From Rossellomorea aquimaris (lineage in GTDB: Bacteria; Bacillota; Bacilli; Bacillales; Bacillaceae_B), in NCBI RefSeq assembly GCF_001877785.1, contig NZ_MINN01000085.1, forward strand, positions 186,001-250,000: a DNA stretch of 64,000 nucleotides, given 5' to 3'. Each line of letters starts with the position of its first letter. Position 1 is the first letter of the stretch. Of this stretch, positions 24,504-34,203 are shown in pieces. The position numbers and the translations under genes are program-made. The notes under the pieces are model-generated. The model saw only the letters and a program-made list of their open reading frames with translations. It was not told the origin of the DNA and did no database searches.

Positions 24504-24523
24504 ACATTGCCTGCTGTTTTTTA
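24490..24523 (+). terminator. Terminator overlapping the ypfB end
   Basis: ACAGTAGCAGG / CCTGCTGT stem followed by six T; the stop codon is in the hairpin. Confidence 0.75.
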
Positions 24524-24582
24524 TTGTGGTCCCACGGAAAGCATTTAAAAGATAAAGTTCTTATTAAGTTTGCATGATTTTA

Positions 24583-24591
24583 TGATAGAAT
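24583..24591 (+). promoter_or_regulatory. Extended -10 promoter of cmk
   Basis: TGA-TAGAAT, an extended -10 box about 40 bp before the cmk start; the -35 is weak. Confidence 0.4.
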
Positions 24592-24632
24592 AGGAAAGAA
24601 ATTATTAGGAATTTAAGTAGGTGGATGTTTTG

Positions 24633-25298
24633 ATGAAATTAAGAATTGCCATAGACGGCCCTGCAGCCGCAGGGAAGAGTACCGTCGCTAAAATTGTAGC
24701 AGGGAAACTATCTTATCTTTATATTGATACGGGAGCCATGTACCGTTCCCTCACATATAAAGCAATAAGGTCGGATATAGATTTACATGATCAGACTAAA
24801 CTGACAAAACTGCTGGAAACGACCAAAATTGAACTGGAACCGTCTGAAAAAGGTCAGCTCGTATTTCTGGACGGTGAGAATGTAACGGATGAAATCCGGC
24901 AGGCAGAAGTCACAAATTCAGTTTCGCACATAGCGGTTCATCCGCTTGTCAGGGAAGAAATGGTGAAAAGACAGCAGGAGCTCGCTCGTGAAGGCGGTGT
25001 GGTAATGGACGGAAGGGATATCGGTACACACGTCATCCCTGACGCAGAAGTAAAAATATTCCTGCTTGCGAGTGTTGAAGAAAGGGCTCAGAGGCGCCAT
25101 GAAGAAAATGTCTCGAAAGGGTATCCTTCAGATTTGGAGAAATTAAAAGAAGAAATCGCACTCAGAGATAAAATTGATTCCGAGCGGGAAGTTGCCCCGT
25201 TGAAAAAAGCGGAGGATGCAATTGAAATTGACACAACATCCCTGGGAATCCCGGAAGTCGTCGACCGCATTATGTCTCTTGTGGAAAGGAAAGGATAG
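24633..25298 (+). CDS. cmk: Cytidylate kinase
   Basis: 221 residues from ATG 24633; AGGTGG is properly spaced for it, so the GTG at 24621 is not used. P-loop [11 protein letters not shown] at the N-terminus, then [13 protein letters not shown] and DGRDIGTHV, all typical of CMP kinase. It phosphorylates CMP and dCMP. Followed directly by an acyltransferase gene 2 bp after the stop. Confidence 0.95.
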   Translation: MKLRIAIDGPAAAGKSTVAKIVAGKLSYLYIDTGAMYRSLTYKAIRSDIDLHDQTKLTKLLETTKIELEPSEKGQLVFLDGENVTDEIRQAEVTNSVSHIAVHPLVREEMVKRQQELAREGGVVMDGRDIGTHVIPDAEVKIFLLASVEERAQRRHEENVSKGYPSDLEKLKEEIALRDKIDSEREVAPLKKAEDAIEIDTTSLGIPEVVDRIMSLVERKG

Positions 25299-25300
25299 AC

Positions 25301-25873
25301 GTGAATCTTTATTCTTTTGCTAAAGGTTTAGTTAAGTCCATTCTTTCGCCTCTTTACCGCATCGAGGTAATAGGTCTGGAACATTTCCCGAAAGAGGGCG
25401 GAGTGCTGCTCTGCGCAAATCATATAGATAACCTCGATCCCCCCGTCGTCGGGATCACGGCGCCAAGACCTGTTTCATTCATGGCGAAGGAGGAACTCTT
25501 CAGGGTCCCTGTCCTGGGGAAAATTCTGCCCGGGGTTCATGCTTTCCCTGTAAAGAGGGGCATGAGTGACCGTGAAGCCCTCCGAAGAGGATTGAAAATA
25601 TTAAAAGAGGGAAATGTTTTAGGACTGTTCCCGGAGGGTACTAGAAGTAAAACAGGGCAGATCGGAAAGGGCCTTGCCGGCGCCGGGTTTTTTGCATTGC
25701 GATCCGACGCAAAGGTGGTGCCCTGTGCAATCATCGGTCCTTATAAGCCGTTCAGGAAGTTAAAGGTGGTATATGGACCGCCTGTCCCGATGGAGGAAAT
25801 CAAAGAACAGAAACTGAATGCCGAGAAAACCACGGATATCATCATGGAGCATATTGCCAGGCTGATGGATTGA
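25301..25873 (+). CDS. plsC: 1-acyl-glycerol-3-phosphate acyltransferase (PlsC family)
   Basis: 190 residues with acyltransferase motif I as NHIDNLD (H-x4-D) and motif III as FPEGTRSKTG. It acylates lysophosphatidate to phosphatidate in phospholipid synthesis at the membrane. GTG start 2 bp after cmk, so translationally coupled. B. subtilis keeps its PlsC elsewhere, but the cmk-plsC-rpsA-like order occurs in other Firmicutes. Confidence 0.87.
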   Translation: MNLYSFAKGLVKSILSPLYRIEVIGLEHFPKEGGVLLCANHIDNLDPPVVGITAPRPVSFMAKEELFRVPVLGKILPGVHAFPVKRGMSDREALRRGLKILKEGNVLGLFPEGTRSKTGQIGKGLAGAGFFALRSDAKVVPCAIIGPYKPFRKLKVVYGPPVPMEEIKEQKLNAEKTTDIIMEHIARLMD

Positions 25874-26003
25874 TCGGCCGGACTTTCTTGCTTGACAAAT
25901 AGTTCTATTTATTAGAAGTTAATAGAAAGAATAATTTATTTAAATTGTGTAAAAATTCACAAAAATAAAATCTTTGCAGTCATGGATTAAGGAGGAGTAC
26001 ATA

Positions 26004-27134
26004 ATGGAAGACATGAATGGAATTGAAGTGAAAAATCTCGAGATTGGTGAAAAAGTTAAAGGAACCGTCACTAAGGTCGAAGAAAAACAAGTCCTTGTTG
26101 ATGTTCAAGATAGTAAGGTGGATGGCATCATTCCAATTAGTGAACTCTCAAGCCTTCATATCGAAAAAGCATCTGATGTGGTGAGTGAAGGGGATGTACT
26201 GGAGTTAATCGTGACAAAAGTGGAAGAGGAACTCCTCGTCCTTTCAAAGCGTAAAGTCGATGCTGAAAAAGCATGGGAAGAAATGAAAAGCCGTTTTGAA
26301 AAAGGGGAGATTTTCGAAGCCGAAGTAAAGGACGTCGTAAAAGGCGGGCTTGTAGTAGATTTGGGAGTGCGGGGATTTGTACCTGCTTCATTGGTTGAGG
26401 ATCACTATGTGGAAGATTTCTCAGATTACAAGGATAAGGTCCTTACATTCAAGATTGTCGAACTGGATCAAGAGAAAAACCGTCTTATCCTGTCTCACCG
26501 TGCAGTGGTAGAAGCCGAAAAGCAGGAGCAAAAGAAGCAGCTTCTCACAGACATAGAATCCGGGGCGGTCTTGGAAGGTACCGTTCAACGAATCACTGAT
26601 TTCGGTGCGTTCGTTGATATCGGCGGTGTCGACGGACTTGTTCATATTTCACAACTGTCCCATGAACACGTTGAGAAGCCGTCAGACGTGGTGACTGAAG
26701 GACAAAAAGTCCAGGTCAAGGTACTTAGTGTGGACCGTGATAACGAAAGAATCTCATTATCAATCAAAGAAACTCTGCCTGGACCATGGAGCGATATTTC
26801 GGAAAAAGCACCTAAAGGAAGCGTGTTGGACGGGGTCGTAAAAAGATTGGTATCCTACGGTGCTTTCGTTGAAGTATTCCCTGGTGTAGAAGGTTTGGTG
26901 CATATTTCACAAATCTCCCATAAACATATCGGGACACCTCATGAAGTATTAAAAGAAGACCAATCGGTTAAAGTAAAAGTATTGGATGTAAACGAATCTG
27001 ACCAGCGTCTTTCCCTCAGCATTAAAGCTTTGGAAGAGAAGGAAGAAGAAGTGACAGATTATGAAATGCCTGAAGAAAATACAGGCTTCCAATTAGGCGA
27101 AATGATTGGAGATAAACTAAAAGATCTTAAATAA
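26004..27134 (+). CDS. ypfD: S1 RNA-binding domain protein (ribosomal protein S1 homologue, YpfD)
   Basis: 376 residues from ATG 26004 behind AAGGAGG. Four S1 domains, starting near residues 14, 95, 180 and 265; the last two are the most canonical (GAFVDIGGVDGLVHISQLS, GAFVEVFPGVEGLVHISQIS). Shorter than six-domain Gram-negative S1, as usual in Bacillus. It binds RNA and is not essential in B. subtilis. Confidence 0.93.
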   Translation: MEDMNGIEVKNLEIGEKVKGTVTKVEEKQVLVDVQDSKVDGIIPISELSSLHIEKASDVVSEGDVLELIVTKVEEELLVLSKRKVDAEKAWEEMKSRFEKGEIFEAEVKDVVKGGLVVDLGVRGFVPASLVEDHYVEDFSDYKDKVLTFKIVELDQEKNRLILSHRAVVEAEKQEQKKQLLTDIESGAVLEGTVQRITDFGAFVDIGGVDGLVHISQLSHEHVEKPSDVVTEGQKVQVKVLSVDRDNERISLSIKETLPGPWSDISEKAPKGSVLDGVVKRLVSYGAFVEVFPGVEGLVHISQISHKHIGTPHEVLKEDQSVKVKVLDVNESDQRLSLSIKALEEKEEEVTDYEMPEENTGFQLGEMIGDKLKDLK

Positions 27135-27149
27135 AAATGGTGATGGACT

Positions 27150-28208
27150 GTGACAAGAGCTCAACGAAAAAGGGACCATATTAATTATGCCCTAACAACA
27201 GGGCAACAGGAAAAGACGGGCTTTGAAGACGTGAAATTTGTCCATCAAAGCCTTCCGGATACAGCACTTGATGATACTGAGCTTCAGTCCCGAATTGGCG
27301 AACTTTCTTTGAGTTCGCCAATTTTTGTTAATGCAATGACGGGCGGAGGCGGAGGTTACACATCGAAAATCAATGCGGATTTATCTCATCTTGCCAGGGA
27401 GACCGGAATTGGACTGGCTGTAGGCTCTCAAATGTCTGCATTGAAGGATCCTGCTGAACGGACAACGTATGAAATTGTAAGGAAGAATAATCCAAACGGC
27501 ATCATCTTCGCAAACCTTGGCAGTGAAGCGACTGTTCAGCAGGCAATCGATGCAGTGGAAATGATCGAGGCGGACGCCCTTCAGATCCACCTTAATGTCA
27601 TTCAGGAATTGACAATGCCTGAAGGTGACCGGGATTTCAAAAGTGCTCTTGAACGAATCGGCAGGATTGCAGAACAGTTAAGTATACCTGTCATCGTGAA
27701 AGAAACTGGCTTCGGAATCAGTAAGGAAGCCGCCTTGGCCTTATCGGAAACCTCGATTTCAGCTATAGACGTCGGCGGATTCGGAGGCACGAATTTTTCC
27801 AGAATTGAGAATCAGCGCAGACAAAGGATGCTGAATTATTTTGATGACTGGGGAATCCCTACTGCCGCTTCCATAGCTGAAGTCCATTCAGTTTCTGACC
27901 TTCCAATCCTTGCTTCGGGAGGTATTCGAAACAGCTTGGAAATTGTCAAATCCATGAGTCTGGGTGCCTGCGCTGTCGGCATGGCGGGAGCAATTTTAAA
28001 AAGCATCGTGGATAAGGGTGTTGACGCCACGATAGAAGAAGTGAATGATATCCATACGGATATACGATACCTTATGTGTGCATTAGGCTGCACGAGGACT
28101 GAAGACTTGCATAAGGTGCCACTTATCTTAACAGGAGAGGTATATCATTGGCTGGCCGTAAGGGGATTAAATCCCGATAAGTATAGTAATCGACACTTGA
28201 ATCAATAA
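27150..28208 (+). CDS. fni: Isopentenyl-diphosphate delta-isomerase, type 2
   Basis: 352 residues from GTG 27150. FMN-dependent TIM barrel with NAMTGGGGGYTSKIN, the LQIHLNVIQE segment and the phosphate-binding GGFGGTNF; the late DVGGFGGTNF and SGGIRNSLEIVKSM loops bind the FMN phosphate. It interconverts IPP and DMAPP, feeding the heptaprenyl chain made by HepS/HepT in this window. Confidence 0.94.
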   Translation: MTRAQRKRDHINYALTTGQQEKTGFEDVKFVHQSLPDTALDDTELQSRIGELSLSSPIFVNAMTGGGGGYTSKINADLSHLARETGIGLAVGSQMSALKDPAERTTYEIVRKNNPNGIIFANLGSEATVQQAIDAVEMIEADALQIHLNVIQELTMPEGDRDFKSALERIGRIAEQLSIPVIVKETGFGISKEAALALSETSISAIDVGGFGGTNFSRIENQRRQRMLNYFDDWGIPTAASIAEVHSVSDLPILASGGIRNSLEIVKSMSLGACAVGMAGAILKSIVDKGVDATIEEVNDIHTDIRYLMCALGCTRTEDLHKVPLILTGEVYHWLAVRGLNPDKYSNRHLNQ

Positions 28209-28210
28209 TG

Positions 28211-28248
28211 AAAAAGACGGATCTCCTTGTTTAGGAATCCGTCTTTTT
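28211..28248. terminator. Terminator after fni
   Basis: AAAAAGACGGAT / ATCCGTCTTTTT stem, bidirectional with the convergent ypzI gene. Confidence 0.8.
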
Positions 28249-28265
28249 GATGTAAGAATAATTAT

Positions 28266-28397
28266 CTACTTCTGTCTCTTCCTTGATTCCTCAGGGCTTT
28301 CCATTCCTGTTGCTCCCTTATTCTGAAGCTCCTGATCCCTGTCGGATTCAACGCGTCCGCTTTTCTTTAATTTCTTTTCCTGGCGATCTCTTCCCAT
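28266..28397 (-). CDS. ypzI: YpzI-family small protein
   Basis: 43 residues: MGRDRQEKKLKKSGRVESDR at the start, highly charged, behind GAGGAGGTG. Length, sequence and location between fni and yphA match YpzI, a small conserved Bacillus protein of unknown role. Confidence 0.82.
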   Translation of the reverse strand: MGRDRQEKKLKKSGRVESDRDQELQNKGATGMESPEESRKRQK

Positions 28398-28501
28398 ATC
28401 AAACACCTCCTCTTCTTATTTTTTCAAGATTAAAATGAAACATGCATGAATGAATTACATAAAGATTTTCCATAATGTAGATAATAGGAGGGAGTGAGGT
28501 C

Positions 28502-29116
28502 ATGGAGGGGATAATTTTTCTATGGGTTGCCTGGGGGTTGTGGATCTACACGACATTCATCATGGAAAAGAATGAAAAAGGACGGTTTTTATATTCTTTT
28601 TATTTGTTGTGTTTGATTTGCTTGTTTCCCTATGGATTCACCATATTTTCATATGAAGTGCACGCAGCCTATTTATTTTTAGTGTTACTGTCGTTCGTAC
28701 ATTTGCGTCACTTGGGTCTGAGGAAAAAGTTATATATGCTAATTTGTATTTTGACTATAGCTATGTCTTATGCAGGGGTAGGGCTTATCGCCATTTATGA
28801 TCCCGTCCTTATGATCATCGACCCTTACGTAATAGCTGCTTTATTATCCATGAGTCTTGGATTTATTTTTTATAGTTCCATAATAAAGATAAGAAGTCTG
28901 TTCCTGGCAGTTATTTCGGGGACAATGGCAGGGGAAATTTTCTTATCGGTATCGCTGCATACTATTGGTTTCAGTGATGCGATAGGGGATTACCTTTATT
29001 TGGATGCGGCATCCTACATGACGTTGATAACGATCGCCTGGAAAGCCGTTCATTCACTGAATGCGCTGATGAGCAGTAAACTATCATCTAATAAAGGGGA
29101 AATCAAAAATATATGA
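28502..29116 (+). CDS. yphA: Integral membrane protein YphA
   Basis: 204 residues with six or seven membrane segments and few polar stretches. The start follows GGAGGGAGTGAGG. Position upstream of the YIEGIA gene matches B. subtilis yphA. Its stop overlaps the next start by 4 bp. The function is unknown. Confidence 0.82.
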   Translation: MEGIIFLWVAWGLWIYTTFIMEKNEKGRFLYSFYLLCLICLFPYGFTIFSYEVHAAYLFLVLLSFVHLRHLGLRKKLYMLICILTIAMSYAGVGLIAIYDPVLMIIDPYVIAALLSMSLGFIFYSSIIKIRSLFLAVISGTMAGEIFLSVSLHTIGFSDAIGDYLYLDAASYMTLITIAWKAVHSLNALMSSKLSSNKGEIKNI

Positions 29117-30009
29117 ATGATTACGTAAACCCCGTCATTTTCGGGGTAGTCATCGGCACTTTAACTAGAATCTATATGCTCCGGACCGACTATAGGCAAT
29201 ACCCGACGTATTTGCACGGGAAGATCATACATATTGCACTGGGCTTCATCGCCGCAGGGCTTGGAACCATTGCGGTTCCTGCATTACTTGAAGAGAATTT
29301 CACGGCCATCACGTTTTTGACAGTGGCTGCATCACAGTTTCGTGACGTCAGGAATATGGAAAGAAACACATTGACCGAGCTGGATGCCTATGAGCTTGTA
29401 CCCAGGGGTGCTACCTATATCGAAGGCATTGCAGTAGCATTTGAAAGCAGGAACTATCTGGTGATCTTTACTTCCTTGATTGCCACCTTGGCCTATATCG
29501 TTTTTAACTTTTATGCAGCTTTGGCAGTCAGTGTTATTTGTATGATGATTTCTCATAAGTTGATGGCCGGGGGCAAGCTGAAAGATATCGTCCATATCGA
29601 ATATGTCCAGCCGCATTTTGATGGTGCAGGGCTGTATGTGGATAATATTTATATCATGAACATCGGTCTGAAAGTGAGGCAGGAAGAAATCATGCGTTAT
29701 GGAATGGGATTTGTGCTGAATCCCAAATCATTCGATGCAAGGTCGACAATTGCAAACCTCGGGCAAAGGCAGGCCATCCTTCATGATGTGTCCACTTCCC
29801 TGGGTATCTTTAAAGATTCCGGGACCCCTGCACTCACTCCCTTGGCTAAAAGAGACCTGGATGATGGAAGGGTGGCTGTTTTCGTGCTGCCTCAACATAA
29901 AGATGTGGAGATGGCCATTGCGATCCTTGGTCAGGTTCCGACATTGGAGAATGCGATCAGGATGCCATCCGAATCAAAAGCCATTCAAAAGGGGAGGGAA
30001 GCAGATTGA
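29113..30009 (+). CDS. yphB: YIEGIA-domain membrane protein
   Basis: 298 residues with membrane segments near 5-20, 38-60, 110-130 and 135-155 and a soluble C-terminal half. The name motif YIEGIAVAFESRNYL lies near residue 97. In B. subtilis the homologue is linked to spore envelope formation. ATG overlaps the yphA stop (ATGA), and the stop overlaps the start of its small partner. Confidence 0.87.
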   Translation: MNDYVNPVIFGVVIGTLTRIYMLRTDYRQYPTYLHGKIIHIALGFIAAGLGTIAVPALLEENFTAITFLTVAASQFRDVRNMERNTLTELDAYELVPRGATYIEGIAVAFESRNYLVIFTSLIATLAYIVFNFYAALAVSVICMMISHKLMAGGKLKDIVHIEYVQPHFDGAGLYVDNIYIMNIGLKVRQEEIMRYGMGFVLNPKSFDARSTIANLGQRQAILHDVSTSLGIFKDSGTPALTPLAKRDLDDGRVAVFVLPQHKDVEMAIAILGQVPTLENAIRMPSESKAIQKGREAD

Positions 30010-30197
30010 GTACCACCATCCAAAAATTCATCTTAGCGGCTGTTACAACTTCACCTGATAGAGTTCCCAGCGGCACGGCAGTGTTCCATTGCAAATCGGA
30101 CGATGAACTGCAGAAGATCTGCGCCAACCTCGAAGCCATTTTAGACGGGATTGCGCATGAATTGGATACAGGCCTGTTCATCATTGTGAAACATTGA
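30006..30197 (+). CDS. ypzH: Capping-complex subunit for YIEGIA (YpzH-like)
   Basis: 63 residues (TTG start overlapping the previous stop; MSTTIQKFILAAVTTSPDRV). Compact alpha/beta sequence with a CKSDDELQKICANLEAILDG helix. This small protein is paired with YIEGIA proteins. Followed by a terminator. Confidence 0.78.
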   Translation: MSTTIQKFILAAVTTSPDRVPSGTAVFHCKSDDELQKICANLEAILDGIAHELDTGLFIIVKH

Positions 30198-30239
30198 TTG
30201 CCAGTTCATTCTTTTACTGATAAAATGTTAAAGTTAGGG

Positions 30240-30285
30240 GACTGACCCATAAGGGGGAATACAGCTTATGGGCCAGTCTTTATTA
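30240..30285 (+). terminator. Terminator after the yphA-yphB-ypzH unit
   Basis: GACTGACCCATAAG / CTTATGGGCCAGTC stem followed by a T-rich stretch. Confidence 0.75.
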
Positions 30286-30375
30286 TTGATAATCGAACCA
30301 TTTGAAACAGTGGAAATGAAAAGGCTTAAAGGATAATGAATGAACCATAAGCTTATTCAAGAAAGGGTGAAAAAA

Positions 30376-31686
30376 GTGTCCAAACCAGTTGTTGCAATCG
30401 TAGGACGTCCGAATGTTGGTAAGTCCACGATTTTTAATAGGATTGTCGGCGAGAGAATATCAATCGTAGAAGATGTGCCCGGTGTTACAAGGGATCGTAT
30501 ATACAGTTCTGCTGAGTGGCTGACTCACGAATTTAATATTATTGATACCGGCGGAATCGAATTAGGCAATGAGCCGTTTCTTGATCAAATCAGGCAGCAG
30601 GCTGAGATTGCGATCGACGAAGCGGACGTCATTATATTCCTTACGAATGGCCGTGAAGGAGTAACCGCTGCCGATGAGATCGTAGCCAAGATTCTATATC
30701 GTTCCAATAAGCCTGTCGTGCTTGGGGTCAATAAAATCGATAACCCGGAAATGCGTGAAATGGTGTATGATTTCTATTCTCTTGGATTCGGTGAACCTTT
30801 CCCTATTTCAGGTTCACATGGACTTGGACTAGGAGATCTGCTTGACGAAGCCGCAAAGCATTTCAAAAAGGATGACGGGGACGAATACGGAGAAGAAGTC
30901 ATTAAATTCTCCTTGATCGGCCGTCCGAATGTCGGTAAATCTTCCCTCGTTAACGCATTACTCGGTGAAGAACGTGTCATCGTCAGCAATGTGGCCGGTA
31001 CAACCAGAGATGCGATTGATTCATCTTACACTTATGATGGACAAGAGTATGTCATTATTGATACTGCCGGAATGCGGAAAAAAGGAAAAGTATATGAAAC
31101 GACTGAAAAATACAGTGTGCTGAGGGCTTTGAGAGCGATTGAACGTTCCGACGTTGTTTTGGTCGTGATTGACGGTGAAGAAGGAATCATCGAGCAGGAT
31201 AAAAAAATTGCGGGATATGCACATGATGCAGGACGTGCAGTGGTAATCGTCGTCAATAAGTGGGATGCTGTAGAAAAAGATGAAAAGACGATGAACAAAT
31301 GGGAACAGAACATCCGTGACCACTTCCAGTTCCTTGACTATGCCCCGATCATCTTCTTGTCCGCAAAAACGAAGAAGAGAATCCATACGCTTCTTCCAGT
31401 CATCAATATGGCAAGCGAAAACCATGCATTGCGCGTACAATCGAGTGTATTGAATGAAGTAGTAATGGATGCTGTTGCGATGAATCCGACTCCAACGGAC
31501 AATGGAAAAAGGCTCCGTATTTACTATGCTACGCAGGTAGCTGTGAAGCCGCCGACATTTGTTGTATTTGTAAATGATCCGGAATTAATGCATTTTTCAT
31601 ATGAGCGATTCCTGGAAAATAGAATCCGTGATGCATTTGGATTTGAAGGGACTCCTATTCGTATTATCGCCCGTGCCAGAAAATAA
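30376..31686 (+). CDS. der: Ribosome-associated GTPase Der (EngA)
   Basis: 436 residues from GTG 30376 ([16 protein letters not shown]), chosen because GAAAGGGTG precedes it and the length equals that of the B. subtilis protein. Two tandem GTPase domains: G1 GRPNVGKS twice (near residues 9 and 181), DTGG and DTAG G3 boxes, NKID and NKWD G4 boxes, then a KH-like C-terminal domain. It is required for 50S subunit assembly. Confidence 0.96.
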   Translation: MSKPVVAIVGRPNVGKSTIFNRIVGERISIVEDVPGVTRDRIYSSAEWLTHEFNIIDTGGIELGNEPFLDQIRQQAEIAIDEADVIIFLTNGREGVTAADEIVAKILYRSNKPVVLGVNKIDNPEMREMVYDFYSLGFGEPFPISGSHGLGLGDLLDEAAKHFKKDDGDEYGEEVIKFSLIGRPNVGKSSLVNALLGEERVIVSNVAGTTRDAIDSSYTYDGQEYVIIDTAGMRKKGKVYETTEKYSVLRALRAIERSDVVLVVIDGEEGIIEQDKKIAGYAHDAGRAVVIVVNKWDAVEKDEKTMNKWEQNIRDHFQFLDYAPIIFLSAKTKKRIHTLLPVINMASENHALRVQSSVLNEVVMDAVAMNPTPTDNGKRLRIYYATQVAVKPPTFVVFVNDPELMHFSYERFLENRIRDAFGFEGTPIRIIARARK

Positions 31687-31703
31687 TAAGGTAGGTGTAT
31701 CAA

Positions 31704-32747
31704 ATGAAAAACTCTCAAAAAGTAACGGTCATCGGTGCAGGAAGCTGGGGGACGGCCCTTGCCATGGTATTGGCAGACAACGGGCTTGAAGTCAGGCTTT
31801 GGGGACATAAAGCAGACCAGATACAGGAGATCAACGAGCATCATACAAATCAAAAGTATCTAAAAGATGTGAAGCTTCCTGAAAGCATCATCGGATATTC
31901 CGATATGAAGGAATCGCTTGATGGCGTTCAGACGATTATCTTAGCGGTTCCGACCAAAGCGATCAGGCAGGTTCTGGGCCAGATCCAGGAGGTGCAGAGC
32001 ACTCCGTTGACGGTCGTGCATGTGAGCAAGGGGATCGAGCCGGACAGCCTTCTGAGGATTTCAGAAATAATCGAGGATGAAATGGCCCCTGATAATCTTC
32101 GCTCTGTCGTCGTCCTTTCCGGACCGAGTCATGCGGAAGAGGTAAGCCTGAGGCACCCGACGACCGTGACGGTCTCATCAAAAGATATGAAGTACGCTGA
32201 AGAGGTCCAGGATCTTTTTATGAACCAGAATTTTAGAGTCTACACAAATCCGGATTTACTGGGTGTTGAAATCGGAGGCGCTTTGAAAAACATCATCGCT
32301 CTCGCAGCAGGCATCACCGATGGATTGGGATATGGAGACAATGCTAAGGCGGCACTCATCACCAGGGGGCTGGCTGAAATTGCCCGTCTCGGGACCAAGA
32401 TGGGGGCCAATCCGCTCACCTTTTCCGGCTTGACTGGGATCGGGGACCTTATTGTCACATGCACAAGTGTTCACTCAAGGAACTGGAGAGCCGGCAATAT
32501 GCTCGGCAAGGGGCATAATCTTCAAGAAGTGCTCGATAATATGGGCATGGTGGTGGAAGGTGTCCGGACAACGAAAGCAGGGCATCAGCTTGCCCAGAAA
32601 TTCGAAGTGAAAATGCCGATCACGAATGCCCTTTACGATGTTTTGTTCAATGATGTGGAAGCGAAAGAAGCAGTCGATCATTTAATGTCACGTGGAAAGA
32701 CAAATGAAATGGAAGATTTGGTGAATATTCTGGGCGAACGCTCATAG
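31704..32747 (+). CDS. gpsA: Glycerol-3-phosphate dehydrogenase [NAD(P)+]
   Basis: 347 residues from ATG 31704 behind AAGGTAGG. N-terminal Rossmann loop [12 protein letters not shown], catalytic Lys in [13 protein letters not shown], and [14 protein letters not shown]. It makes sn-glycerol-3-phosphate for phospholipids. It follows der directly, as in B. subtilis, and ends before a strong terminator. Confidence 0.95.
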   Translation: MKNSQKVTVIGAGSWGTALAMVLADNGLEVRLWGHKADQIQEINEHHTNQKYLKDVKLPESIIGYSDMKESLDGVQTIILAVPTKAIRQVLGQIQEVQSTPLTVVHVSKGIEPDSLLRISEIIEDEMAPDNLRSVVVLSGPSHAEEVSLRHPTTVTVSSKDMKYAEEVQDLFMNQNFRVYTNPDLLGVEIGGALKNIIALAAGITDGLGYGDNAKAALITRGLAEIARLGTKMGANPLTFSGLTGIGDLIVTCTSVHSRNWRAGNMLGKGHNLQEVLDNMGMVVEGVRTTKAGHQLAQKFEVKMPITNALYDVLFNDVEAKEAVDHLMSRGKTNEMEDLVNILGERS

Positions 32748-32863
32748 ACCGATAAAAATCTTGCAATAATAGGCATTAGAGGATGCGAAAGGTTCCAAAC
32801 GTGCATACACTGTGTTGAATATATACAGCTTTGCCTATGGATGGGTAGGTCTCTTTTTGTCTT

Positions 32864-32930
32864 AAGAGCAACTCATGATCCCGGCTCGGCCTTTTGGCCC
32901 GAGTCCGGGTTCTTGGGTCGCTCTTCTTTT
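32864..32930 (+). terminator. Large terminator after gpsA
   Basis: A long hairpin AAGAGC ... GCTCTT encloses CCCGGCTCGGCC / GGCCCGAGTCCGGG, followed by CTTTTAT. The gap 32748-33022 holds this and the yphE promoter. Confidence 0.7.
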
Positions 32931-32987
32931 ATGTGCGTTCATCTTTCGTACATTTTATTGAACAAATGACGTTTTGGATTTGACTTG

Positions 32988-32996
32988 TGATATAAT
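32988..32996 (+). promoter_or_regulatory. Extended -10 promoter of yphE
   Basis: TGA-TATAAT, 27 bp before the yphE start codon; no strong -35. Confidence 0.5.
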
Positions 32997-33022
32997 ACAT
33001 TCGATAACAGGAGGGATGTACC

Positions 33023-33220
33023 ATGACTTCTATGATGAAAATGTGGATTTCGTTCGCTTCAATGGGATTTATGTTCCTTGCAATCATAATGATTTACTTC
33101 AGCCGGTATAAAATCAAACCGAAATTCATTCGTTTTATTACTGCTTTTGCGGCATACATACTGATGATAGCAGGCGGACTCATGATGATTTATATTGTAT
33201 TCAGCGGACCCACTTACTAG
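33023..33220 (+). CDS. yphE: YphE-family small membrane protein
   Basis: 65 residues with two membrane helices (about 8-28 and 38-60) separated by a basic loop (SRYKIKPKFIR). GGAGGGATG ribosome site. Matches YphE (DUF2768), between gpsA and yphF. Confidence 0.82.
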   Translation: MTSMMKMWISFASMGFMFLAIIMIYFSRYKIKPKFIRFITAFAAYILMIAGGLMMIYIVFSGPTY

Positions 33221-33243
33221 CTTATGAAAGGAAGTTTTGCAGA

Positions 33244-33954
33244 TTGAAACGTTTTGTTTTAACCGGAATGCTTCTTGTGCTCACTATGACCATTCTTTCC
33301 GGATGTCTTTATCCTGAACAAGAGCTCAGCCAGAATCAGATTCCTTATGATACCCAAGTGAAAGCTGTTCAACAAGCCGTGGAGCAATACAAAGACGACA
33401 ATAACGGCCTTCTCCCGATCAAAACAAGGGACAAGGATACGCCGATTTATCAAAAATATCCTATTGATTTCAGGAAATTAGAGCATCAGTACTTATCGGA
33501 GATTCCCGGAAATGCATTCGAGAACGGAGGGATTTTTCAATATGTCCTGCTGGATGTAGAAGAAAATCCAACTGTGAAGATATTCGATCTCCGCATGGCG
33601 GAAAAAATCAGAGAAATCAAAATCAGAATCAACGCCCAGGGTTATCCTCCTTTTAAGGAACAGGTGGCCCAAAATGTATATAAATTAAATTATGAAGAAA
33701 TAGGATTAGATAAAGAAGTATATGTCGACAGCCCCTATTCAAATAAGAAGCTTCCTCTTGTGATTAATGGAAGCGGGGAGATTTTTGTGGACTATTCAAT
33801 GGATCTATATGAAAAGCTCCAATCCACGGACAAAAAAATAGAAAAAGGAAACGACATCCGTACTCTGCTGACAGATGATTCCTTGTTTGTTCCGGCCTAT
33901 TCGCTTCCTTATACCATCGATGAAAAGAATGAACCTGTCTTTATGACAAAATAG
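33244..33954 (+). CDS. yphF: Lipoprotein YphF
   Basis: 236 residues from TTG 33244 behind AAAGGA. Signal peptide with lipobox ILSGC (Cys at about residue 21), so it should be lipid-anchored outside the membrane. The remainder is soluble with no known enzymatic motif. Position before spoIVA matches YphF. Confidence 0.84.
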   Translation: MKRFVLTGMLLVLTMTILSGCLYPEQELSQNQIPYDTQVKAVQQAVEQYKDDNNGLLPIKTRDKDTPIYQKYPIDFRKLEHQYLSEIPGNAFENGGIFQYVLLDVEENPTVKIFDLRMAEKIREIKIRINAQGYPPFKEQVAQNVYKLNYEEIGLDKEVYVDSPYSNKKLPLVINGSGEIFVDYSMDLYEKLQSTDKKIEKGNDIRTLLTDDSLFVPAYSLPYTIDEKNEPVFMTK

Positions 33955-33955
33955 G

Positions 33956-34003
33956 CATAACCCTTTTCCTGCAAAATATATTGTAGGAGAAGGGTTATTA
34001 TTT
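33956..34003 (+). terminator. Terminator after yphF
   Basis: AACCCTTTTCCTGCAA / TTGTAGGAGAAGGGTT stem followed by a T-rich run. Confidence 0.8.
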
Positions 34004-34111
34004 TATGTCATCCTTTGTATGGAGTTTTCATCAACTTCAACTGAACATAATTGCTGCGACATAATAAATTTAATTCTTAGTCATAAGGAGGTAAAAAAAT
34101 CATATTAATAG

Positions 34112-34141
34112 TCATAAGTCATTAGGACAACATCATAAATA
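34112..34141 (+). promoter_or_regulatory. Candidate SigE promoter of spoIVA
   Basis: TCATAAG (34112-34118), 15-bp spacer, CATAAATA (34134-34141), acceptable to the SigE consensus and about 60 bp before the gene. Confidence 0.4.
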
Positions 34142-34203
34142 TAGAATGTGAGGCAGAACACACGGATGAAACATCCCTGGAATATAAGATGGGAGGGAAT
34201 CTC